From Planctomycetota bacterium (GTDB taxonomy: Bacteria; Planctomycetota; Phycisphaerae; Sedimentisphaerales; SG8-4), in the NCBI GenBank assembly GCA_030607345.1, contig JAUWKC010000149.1:1-5013 (forward strand): a stretch of 5,013 nt of DNA, given 5' to 3'. Position numbers and translations under genes: made by a program. The notes beneath the pieces were generated by a model. The model had not been told where the DNA came from. It was given only the letters and a program-made list of their open reading frames with translations, and did not search any database. The first letter of the stretch is position 1. Each line of letters opens with the position of its first letter. This document shows, piece by piece, positions 1-5,013 of this stretch.

Positions 1-341
1 AACTGCAGCAGGCCCATCAGCAGGCCCGGCATAAGGAAACCACCCTGTGTGCCGTAGGTCGAGGAACCAACCACGTACAATGGATAGCCCGTCTTCATGC
101 CGAACAATCCAGGTACGAGATAAAACAGGTAGTGACAGATTAGGGCCGCAACAACCAGGCCCAGCAGGCTCAATCCCAAACCAGCTTCAGAAAGCGTACC
201 TTCGGCAATCGCCATGTAGAAAACGACCCACAGAAAAATTCCCGCATACGCCGGCGCGGTGCTTTTATACCATGGTGCGCGATTCTCCACAGGGTTCGGC
301 GACGCCATTTTCAGATAACTCGGTAGCGCTGCATTACTCAT
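1..341 (-). CDS. NCS1-like (cytosine/purine permease-type) transporter, N-terminal part
   Basis: This is the first 113 codons of a polytopic membrane protein whose C-terminal part lies beyond the left edge. It starts at ATG 341 behind a strong ribosome binding site (AAGGAGAA, 348-355, 6 bases away). The visible part has a polar N-terminus with an ENRAPWY motif (residues 19-25), a first hydrophobic helix at about 31-48 and a second at about 54-78. The following stretch, GMKTGYPLYVV then STYGTQGGFLMPGLL (about 81-108), resembles from memory the region of CodB that reads GAKTG...RFSFGVKGSWLPSLL. That is the basis for placing it in the NCS1 family, which imports nucleobases and related compounds by cation symport. 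It is 87 bp downstream of the cytochrome b gene on the same strand, with a stem-loop between them, so it could be the last gene of that operon or have its own transcript. Substrate cannot be told from this fragment; another family of secondary transporter is possible. Confidence 0.62.
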   Translation of the reverse strand, partial: MSNAALPSYLKMASPNPVENRAPWYKSTAPAYAGIFLWVVFYMAIAEGTLSEAGLGLSLLGLVVAALICHYLFYLVPGLFGMKTGYPLYVVGSSTYGTQGGFLMPGLLMGLLQ

Positions 342-347
342 AACTTG

Positions 348-355
348 TTCTCCTT
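348..355 (-). promoter_or_regulatory. Strong Shine-Dalgarno site of the permease gene
   Basis: On the minus strand this reads AAGGAGAA, a near-complete anti-16S match, 6 bases before ATG 341. It fixes the permease start and is much stronger than the sites of the two cytochrome genes upstream, which suggests independent and efficient translation initiation of the permease. Confidence 0.7.
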
Positions 356-377
356 ACTAAATCCCCGCCAGATTCAC

Positions 378-405
378 CCGGCATTGGTTGGAACATACCA
401 GCCGG
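378..405 (-). other. Intergenic stem-loop between cytochrome b and permease genes
   Basis: Arms CCGGC (378-382) and GCCGG (401-405) pair fully, and inside them TGGT (385-388) pairs with ACCA (397-400), leaving a 2-nt bulge (383-384) and an 8-nt loop (389-396). This gives nine base pairs inside an 87-bp gap. On the minus strand no uridine run follows the stem, so it is not a standard intrinsic terminator; an intercistronic RNA-stabilising or processing hairpin, or a protein-binding site, are alternatives. The remainder of the gap (406-428) is AT-rich, with no convincing promoter. Confidence 0.45.
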
Positions 406-428
406 CCGAACATATAAATAAAGCAAAA

Positions 429-1088
429 CTAATCAGCCTTGTCGCTGCACCCGGTGCGAATTGTCAAATAAGTATGGACCACTGCAATCACCACAAAGGC
501 CAGCACGCTATAGCGATGGGTCTCGGCGAGATACCCCTGCCACTCGGTTCCGAAAAACGGCAGCATACTCAAGACAACAGACATAAACACAGGCAAAGCA
601 ATCAATAGTATCAGCCAGAAGCAGATTTTGACGCACAGGCCGAAGCCCGGCCAAACCGAATCGCTCGCCGCCGGCTCTCTGCGGCACAGACCTGCCAGCC
701 AGGGCCAGTCGCTTCGATTGAAACAATTGCCCTGCGCCCGGCAAAGAGCCAAAATCGCAACACAGACGGCAAAGGCGCCGCCTGCGGTGACGTGAACCAT
801 AAGCAAATAGCCGGAAAGTTCCTCGCCGCATACAAGACGCGGATAAAAACCGGTGACGCCCAAAACAACAAAGCACAAAAGGGCCACCAGGTACACCAGT
901 TTCTTGAGTCTTCCCAGCAGACTCAGACGCTGCTCAAGAAAAAGCAGTGTAAGCAAATATACCAGTTTTCTCAAAATCTCAACCGGGCGCCACCACCGCC
1001 TGCGCCACGGATGTACGGCAAGCATCGCGTGTGCCGCTATTGCGCCAAAACTAATCACCAAAACGATTATCGAAACTGCCCGAAACAT
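429..1088 (-). CDS. Cytochrome b-type membrane protein (cytochrome b561/formate dehydrogenase gamma-like fold)
   Basis: This 219-residue protein is mostly membrane helices at about 4-22, 64-82, 93-116, 152-177 and 190-209, with a further hydrophobic, probably surface-lying segment at 41-52. Histidines sit where b-haem ligands are expected: H99 in LLMVHVTAGG, and H191 and H205, which are 14 residues apart just as H155 and H169 are in E. coli FdnI. The motifs ETHRYS and VVHTYL fit the last helix of that fold. Two more histidines, H20 and H26, lie at the end of an extra N-terminal helix. The likely role is to move electrons between membrane quinone and the multihaem cytochrome c encoded 25 bp upstream on the same strand. 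The ATG at 1088 is preceded only by a weak purine stretch (AAGAAG), so translation may depend on coupling to the upstream gene. Residues 40-50 (RKLVYLLTLLF) and 62-72 (KKLVYLVALLC) look like a short internal repeat. Exact electron partner and haem number are inferred. Confidence 0.75.
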   Translation of the reverse strand: MFRAVSIIVLVISFGAIAAHAMLAVHPWRRRWWRPVEILRKLVYLLTLLFLEQRLSLLGRLKKLVYLVALLCFVVLGVTGFYPRLVCGEELSGYLLMVHVTAGGAFAVCVAILALCRAQGNCFNRSDWPWLAGLCRREPAASDSVWPGFGLCVKICFWLILLIALPVFMSVVLSMLPFFGTEWQGYLAETHRYSVLAFVVIAVVHTYLTIRTGCSDKAD

Positions 1089-1113
1089 CTTCTTGAGTAT
1101 ATATCCAATACCG

Positions 1114-3021
1114 CTACTGTTTCAACTCTGCCAGCACCTTGAAAACGTAACCGAGGGCCTTAAGCCCGTAGAAGACCAGGACCGCCGCCAGAACCCCGCA
1201 AGATGCGAAAACAACAACCTTAAGCCACGGACGAAAAACAAACGAAAAAGCAAATGCCTTCATATAAAAAGGACTAATGTCTTGAAATCCGGACATCTCA
1301 GCAGTCTTCGACTCACCGGCAATTGGAGAATCGACCTCGACCTTACCGAACACAAAAGGCGCATCGGTTGTGTGACAATCGTCGCAGTCATGAATTCCTA
1401 AAGATTGAGCAGCGGGCCTGACATTGTGGGCCATCGGCCAAAGACAGGGCCGACCCGCAGGGTGGTCTTTCTGCTCAACAAGCTGACCTGAGTTATCAAT
1501 TTGATAGAGACTGCCCCCGCAGACATAAACTGCCTGGCCTTGTATCGAGGCATCGGACGAAAGCAACTCGAGCGCTGCGGCAATTTGCTCGCGGCTAAGA
1601 CTCGGCCAGTCACCGGTTTGTGGAAGCTGGGCCTCCGTAATGACCTTGCCGACGGTCTGCTTGACGCTCTCAAGCTTGATAGGTGTAACTCTCTGCTCGT
1701 TTAGAGTAGCCCAAAAGGCAGGCCAGAACAGCTTATGCGGGGCAATCTTACCACTCGGACTGAAAACAAGCAGCTCACCAGAATATGCCGCCCCGATACC
1801 CTGCTCTTCTGCAAAAACAGGATAAATGATATGAGGCAGCGCATCGTCGGACTTGTTGACGCTGGACGTGCCCAGACCGTGCGCCCGCGAGGTCTTGCCG
1901 CGACAGGTTTCGCGCTCGGGCCAGGGGCCCGAATGACAAGCGGTGCAGGCGAGCTTTTCAAAGTGAATCGGTGGAATGCCTACGTGTTTTGGCTGCGGCG
2001 CGCCTAATCGGCCGGCGTCCGGCGGGGACGAATCCGTGCCCAGGTGACAGCCTTCACAGGTCAGAACATCGGCAAGCTGATTGGCAGAGGCTGAACTCTC
2101 GCCTTCGTATCCGCGGGTTATGTTGTGCTCTAAGCCGTGGCGGTGGCAATCCACGCACCGCAGCCCCGCCGCCAGATGCACGTCCTCGTCGGTCGCCCAT
2201 TTCTCAGGCGCCCGCGTCTTGTGAATGTCTTTATTCGAGTGACAGAAATAGCACCGCTCAGAAGGAACCTCGCGGACGATATCGAACAGTACGCGGTCCT
2301 TGTAGCCGAACGTGCCATCGAGATAATCGACTTTTATTTTGTCGCTCATCAAAGCATCGTACGTATCAGGCTGAACCGCCGCAGAGCCGGTCACGTTCGC
2401 AAATTCGCACGAGCCTGTTGCCGCCCATCGAAAATTCTGGCGGGCTATTTGCATAGCGTATCCCGTCGTTCCGCCCTGGTCCTGTCCCGGCTGCGCGTTA
2501 TGACAGCTCAGACAATTGACCTCCAGCTTGCCGGAGACAAACTGTCGCATGAGTTCATCCGGAACATCGCTTTGCAGCTCGCCTGCGCCGCCGCCCGGCG
2601 TCTGCCTGCCGAAAAGAAGGGTAAACTGCCACGGGGATATTCCAAGTTCCTCGGGCTTGAACGTCCCGGGCCACGGGCGATACGAAATCGGAATCTGGCT
2701 GGCTGTTGCAGCGTCCACATATATCCAAGGTTGTCCCGGCCGACCGGGAGGCACGTTGCCGTCGGGGGCATTAAAGTGCCATCCCCTGCTGATTGTCTCG
2801 CAACTGTGACATTCAGCACAACTCTGCCGGAGGGAAAAAGGCTGCGCAGGCTCCTCAAGCGGTCCTATCTTCCACCCTTGTTCGTCAAACAGACTAATCA
2901 AATGGACCGGCACGGCCCGACTGCCGTCGCTTTCGTCGCCGAGTTTCGCCCCGGCGGCATAGACGGTCAACGCCAGCACCGGCAGCACAAAAAGCGTTGT
3001 TGTCAAAAATCCTTTTCTCAA
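1114..3021 (-). CDS. Membrane-anchored heptahaem cytochrome c
   Basis: A 635-residue protein with seven CXXCH c-haem motifs: CAECH (68-72), CLSCH (170-174), CYFCH (257-261), CVDCH (289-293), CEGCH (322-326), CTACH (359-363) and CDDCH (546-550). The N-terminus is a signal sequence or anchor (basic RK, then a hydrophobic core at about 5-23), and residues 601-619 form a C-terminal transmembrane helix followed by a short basic tail, so the haem domain should face the periplasm. Free histidines that could be distal ligands include H40, H82, H267, H282, H295, H299, H346, H353 and H429. Haems 3-6 are closely packed, while haem 7 is 182 residues from haem 6. The start is TTG 3021: in-frame stops lie just upstream, no ATG occurs before residue 158, and AAGGA (3034-3038) lies 12 bases before it. 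It is the first gene of a pair with the cytochrome b gene. It is probably an electron conduit or a reductase; I cannot assign a substrate, and a relation to octahaem reductases is possible but unproven. Confidence 0.88.
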   Translation of the reverse strand: MRKGFLTTTLFVLPVLALTVYAAGAKLGDESDGSRAVPVHLISLFDEQGWKIGPLEEPAQPFSLRQSCAECHSCETISRGWHFNAPDGNVPPGRPGQPWIYVDAATASQIPISYRPWPGTFKPEELGISPWQFTLLFGRQTPGGGAGELQSDVPDELMRQFVSGKLEVNCLSCHNAQPGQDQGGTTGYAMQIARQNFRWAATGSCEFANVTGSAAVQPDTYDALMSDKIKVDYLDGTFGYKDRVLFDIVREVPSERCYFCHSNKDIHKTRAPEKWATDEDVHLAAGLRCVDCHRHGLEHNITRGYEGESSASANQLADVLTCEGCHLGTDSSPPDAGRLGAPQPKHVGIPPIHFEKLACTACHSGPWPERETCRGKTSRAHGLGTSSVNKSDDALPHIIYPVFAEEQGIGAAYSGELLVFSPSGKIAPHKLFWPAFWATLNEQRVTPIKLESVKQTVGKVITEAQLPQTGDWPSLSREQIAAALELLSSDASIQGQAVYVCGGSLYQIDNSGQLVEQKDHPAGRPCLWPMAHNVRPAAQSLGIHDCDDCHTTDAPFVFGKVEVDSPIAGESKTAEMSGFQDISPFYMKAFAFSFVFRPWLKVVVFASCGVLAAVLVFYGLKALGYVFKVLAELKQ

Positions 3022-3033
3022 CCTCGTTGCAAT

Positions 3034-3038
3034 TCCTT
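3034..3038 (-). promoter_or_regulatory. Shine-Dalgarno site supporting a TTG start
   Basis: The minus strand reads AAGGA here, 12 bases before TTG 3021, a somewhat long spacing. A second purine stretch, ACGAGG, touches the TTG directly. In-frame TGA codons end at about 3052, and no ATG or GTG lies between them and 3021, which leaves TTG as the only ordinary start that keeps the signal sequence. Confidence 0.45.
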
Positions 3039-3072
3039 CAGCACTATATTGTCATCAATCGCCGCATCAGTC

Positions 3073-3103
3073 TTGAGTTCTTAGTTAAGAATAAGCAACT
3101 CAA
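3073..3103. repeat. Nested inverted repeat upstream of the cytochrome genes
   Basis: Outer arms TTGAGTT (3073-3079) and AACTCAA (3097-3103) are perfect inverted copies. Within them lies a second perfect inverted repeat, TTCTTA-GT-TAAGAA (3078-3091), which shares two bases with the left outer arm. The structure is 50-80 bp upstream of the TTG start of the heptahaem cytochrome gene, a position suited to an operator for a dimeric regulator or a leader hairpin. No convincing -35/-10 pair was found near it, so function is inference. Confidence 0.4.
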
Positions 3104-3121
3104 CACTCAACACTCGAAACT
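3098..3121. repeat. Short tandem repeat, 7-bp unit, about three copies
   Basis: ACTCAAC (3098-3104) is followed directly by ACTCAAC (3105-3111), then by the variant ACTCGAA (3112-3118) and the first three bases of another unit (3119-3121). The array overlaps the right arm of the inverted repeat at 3073-3103. It may be simple slippage, or several binding sites in one phase; seven bases is not a helical turn, which argues against the latter. Confidence 0.5.
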
Positions 3122-3144
3122 AAAATCCCGCACACCGGAATCTC
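3120..3144 (-). terminator. Weak terminator-like hairpin after the oxidoreductase gene
   Basis: Read on the minus strand, ATTCCG pairs with CGGGAT around a GTGTG loop (arms 3136-3141 and 3125-3130), with one G-U pair; the stem can be lengthened by A-U and G-U pairs. A short run of four uridines begins at the end of the stem, and another UUU follows a few bases on. The stem begins just past the oxidoreductase stop codon (3148-3150). GC content of the stem is modest and the uridine run short, so termination is probably incomplete. Confidence 0.38.
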
Positions 3145-3147
3145 ACT

Positions 3148-4482
3148 CTAAACCTTAAATTCTTCAGGCTTAAAATCCAGTCTCTTTGCCGCGGCAACCG
3201 CCTCATTGACCTTGAGCACGGTAACCGACGTTTCGTATCCCACTTCGCCGGGACAATTCAGTTTAGCTTTGCCGCGGACAGCATCGAAAAAGTTCTCAAG
3301 ATGCGGCTGATGGTACTTCTTTTCCATCGTCACCGGTATCTTGTACTTCGGCGGCTCCGGGCTTTCGCGAGCATCAAGTAAGGACCCTGTCTTTTCCTCG
3401 GCTGGACTTTCCTCCGGCTCCAGGATAAAGCCTTTCTTAACCCACGGCATCCATTTCTCCGGCGGCACCCACTCTTCGCGATAAATAGCCGTCCGACCCG
3501 AAGATTCCGAAACAAGCAGCGTGGCCTCGTCGCCCATGAAGCTCTCAAAGTATCCCTGGCTGCTGTTGGTGGTTATCGTTTGATAAAACGCTCTGACAGG
3601 CCCCTGCCTGGTTTCGTACTCATAAATAACCATTACGCTGTCGTACCACTCGTGGCCCTTCCAGTAGTCAGTGCCTCCGCTGGCAATAACCGTCTTCGGC
3701 GCCGCCTCAAGAAACCAGTTGTAAATATCAATTTGATGTGAGCCTAAATCGACGATAGGTCCCCCGCCGAGACCTTTGTACCATCGCCAGTTCCTGAACT
3801 GTTTCATCGAAGCGAAACCGTGGTTCTTAAGCTCCGATTCGGTAATGTCGGAACCTTTGGGCCAGCCGCGGTCTTCGCACGCCGCCCTGCTGCGATTCCA
3901 TTGCCCGGTAACCGTGGTGATGCGGTTCAGCAGCCCGGCCTGTTTTATCAGCTTGTCATAGCAGTAAATATAGCACGGATTGCTGCGCCTTTGATGGCCT
4001 ATCTGCAGCAGCTTGCCGGTCTCGCGCGCAGTCTCAACCATCTTGCGTGCGCCTTCGACGGTGTTGGACATCTCCTTTTCGCAGTAAACATCCAGCCCGG
4101 CCTTGAGACAGCCTATAGCGTGCTCGGCATGCCAGAAATCCGGGGTGGCGACTATCGCCGCGTCGAGGTCCTTCTCCTTATCGAGCATCTCTTTGTAATC
4201 GGTGTAGGTATTGTGTTGGTGCTTGTAGGCCTTCAGCCGGAGCGAGGCCCAGTCACGGTTATAAGGCCAGATGTCGCAAACCGCTTTGAACCTGACGCCC
4301 GGTATTTTCAGGCAGTCCAGCATAAGCACCTGACCCTGCTCTCCCGCCCCGAGCAGAGCAACATTTATATCATCCGATTTGCCCGCGCGAGCCTGGCCGA
4401 AGCTGCTTGAAGATACATACAAGGCCGCTCCTATCGCAGCGGTGGAACGAAGGAATTCTCGTCTGCCTATACCCTTATTCAT
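3148..4482 (-). CDS. Tat-exported Gfo/Idh/MocA family oxidoreductase
   Basis: A 444-residue NAD(P)-dependent sugar oxidoreductase (numbering from ATG 4482). The N-terminus GRREFLRS (6-13) followed by a hydrophobic stretch is a twin-arginine signal, so the folded, cofactor-loaded enzyme should go to the periplasm, as known for glucose-fructose oxidoreductase. The Rossmann domain begins at about residue 39, with the dinucleotide loop GAGEQG (45-50). The catalytic-lysine motif, usually EKP, is here CEKEM, with K136 kept and the proline replaced by Glu137. GHQRRSNP (162-169) follows. DLGSHQID (245-252) is the DxGxHxxD motif of the substrate domain, with D245 and H249. A Trp/Pro/Glu-rich segment (about 338-380) is not assignable. 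The start is ambiguous: ATG 4482 has AGGG six to nine bases before it, but GTG 4488 (two residues longer) has AAAGGG five bases before it. It lies just after the DUF1080 gene and is probably co-transcribed. Substrate is unknown; oxidation of a sugar hydroxyl to a ketone is the family expectation. Confidence 0.9.
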   Translation of the reverse strand: MNKGIGRREFLRSTAAIGAALYVSSSSFGQARAGKSDDINVALLGAGEQGQVLMLDCLKIPGVRFKAVCDIWPYNRDWASLRLKAYKHQHNTYTDYKEMLDKEKDLDAAIVATPDFWHAEHAIGCLKAGLDVYCEKEMSNTVEGARKMVETARETGKLLQIGHQRRSNPCYIYCYDKLIKQAGLLNRITTVTGQWNRSRAACEDRGWPKGSDITESELKNHGFASMKQFRNWRWYKGLGGGPIVDLGSHQIDIYNWFLEAAPKTVIASGGTDYWKGHEWYDSVMVIYEYETRQGPVRAFYQTITTNSSQGYFESFMGDEATLLVSESSGRTAIYREEWVPPEKWMPWVKKGFILEPEESPAEEKTGSLLDARESPEPPKYKIPVTMEKKYHQPHLENFFDAVRGKAKLNCPGEVGYETSVTVLKVNEAVAAAKRLDFKPEEFKV

Positions 4483-4498
4483 TTTCACCCTTACCCTT

Positions 4499-5013
4499 TC
4501 ATTGCAACGGTCTTATCTTTGCGTTTCGATACCATACGGGGTGGCCGTGGTCCTGGAAGCCGATGTGGCCGACACGCGGCATGTCCTTAAACGCGCTGTT
4601 GTACTTGTTCTTCGTCCCATCCGGATTCTTATGTGCTTCGGTCCACAGATTCAAGTCCATATCGATAATGGCCTCGCCGTTCATCACGACGTATATCTTG
4701 TTCGCCCTGCAGGTGACGGTGCACCGGTTCCATTTCTCGGGCGGTTTTACCATATTCCTGGCTGGAGCCAGGCAATCATAGACAGCGCCGCAATCATGCG
4801 TTCCAGGCTGGCCCACGCTGTAAGAATCGGCGACCTGAACTTCAATGCCCGTCTGGACGGGGTCGCCGATATCTCCCGTGCGGAAAAATATGCCGCTGTT
4901 GGTCTGCTTGGTAACCTTGAACTGCAGGTCGAGAATGAAATCGCCGTAAGTCTCTTTTGTCCAGATGTCGCCCCTGTCTTGTTTTGTGCCCTTTCGCGTG
5001 AGCACGCCTTCCT
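4499..5013 (-). CDS. 3-keto-disaccharide hydrolase / DUF1080 domain protein, C-terminal part
   Basis: The last 170 codons of a protein whose N-terminus lies beyond the right edge; the frame is open to the end of the window. The GTG at 5003-5005 is almost certainly an internal valine, since it sits in EGVLTRKG, which matches the DGxL strand typical of this fold. Family marks follow: DIWTKETYGDF, then NSGIFFR, IEVQVADS, KWNRCTVTCRANKIYVVMNG and a closing GHIGFQDHGHPVWYRNAKI, which is the usual end of the concanavalin-like beta-sandwich (PF06439). Family members hydrolyse 3-keto glycosides or bind sugars in the periplasm and often carry a lipoprotein or Sec signal, which would be in the missing part. 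The gene stops 10-16 bp before the oxidoreductase, so the two are likely one operon: the oxidoreductase could make a 3-keto sugar and this protein cleave it. Whether it is catalytic or only carbohydrate-binding cannot be told here. Confidence 0.88.
   Translation of the reverse strand, partial: EGVLTRKGTKQDRGDIWTKETYGDFILDLQFKVTKQTNSGIFFRTGDIGDPVQTGIEVQVADSYSVGQPGTHDCGAVYDCLAPARNMVKPPEKWNRCTVTCRANKIYVVMNGEAIIDMDLNLWTEAHKNPDGTKNKYNSAFKDMPRVGHIGFQDHGHPVWYRNAKIRPLQ

Noticed and set aside
508..876. Minus-strand frame of 122 codons inside the cytochrome b gene
   Set aside because: It is an out-of-frame overlap of the cytochrome b frame, rich in Arg, Cys and Ser; the other frame has the expected helices and histidines.
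853..1401. Plus-strand open frame of 182 codons, and other plus-strand frames at 47-343, 345-608, 1971-2456, 3820-4410 and 4407-4781
   Set aside because: All run antisense over recognisable minus-strand genes, or straddle an end of one, and show no domain, helix pattern or signal of their own.
3043..3048. TATAGT as a -10 box for the cytochrome genes
   Set aside because: No acceptable -35 hexamer lies 16-18 bases upstream, and transcription would start almost within the ribosome binding site.
2137..3084. Long plus-strand open frame of 315 codons
   Set aside because: It lies wholly antisense to the heptahaem cytochrome gene, whose seven CXXCH motifs prove the coding strand. Its product is rich in Arg, Leu, Ser and Pro with no recognisable motif, and it has no own context.
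3098..3121. CRISPR-like repeat
   Set aside because: Units are only 7 bp and directly adjacent, with no spacers.
5003..5005. GTG as start codon of the DUF1080 gene
   Set aside because: The frame stays open to the window edge, and the GTG falls inside the conserved first strands of the domain (EGVL), so it is an internal valine.

Overview
All five genes that can be supported lie on the minus strand, so the window reads from right (upstream) to left (downstream): a 3-keto-disaccharide hydrolase/DUF1080 domain protein (cut by the right edge), a Tat-exported Gfo/Idh/MocA oxidoreductase, an intergenic gap of about 125 bp, a seven-haem membrane-anchored cytochrome c, a cytochrome b-type membrane protein, and an NCS1-like permease (cut by the left edge). 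I see no RNA gene, insertion sequence or CRISPR array.

The organism is most likely a planctomycete, perhaps of the Phycisphaerae/Sedimentisphaerales type, or a relative in the PVC group. This is inferred from gene content: DUF1080 next to a Tat-exported Gfo/Idh/MocA enzyme is a pairing that is greatly expanded there, and a large multihaem cytochrome c directly upstream of a small cytochrome b also fits. No marker gene is present, so the assignment is tentative.

Right part (3148-5013): the two sugar genes are about 10-16 bp apart and probably co-transcribed. In known pathways a Gfo/Idh/MocA dehydrogenase oxidises a sugar hydroxyl to a keto group and a DUF1080-type enzyme cleaves the 3-keto glycoside, so a periplasmic keto-glycoside route is a reasonable hypothesis. 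A weak terminator-like hairpin follows the oxidoreductase.

Left part (1-3021): the cytochrome c gene (TTG start) and the cytochrome b gene are 25 bp apart and form a likely two-gene electron-transfer module between the quinone pool and the periplasm. No molybdopterin, FeS or other catalytic subunit is visible, so the electron donor and acceptor are unknown. The permease follows after 87 bp that hold a clear stem-loop. The most interesting points are the altered haem-ligand layout of the cytochrome b (an extra N-terminal helix with two histidines and no histidine where the first ligand of the FdnI-type fold is expected) and the uneven haem spacing of the cytochrome c.
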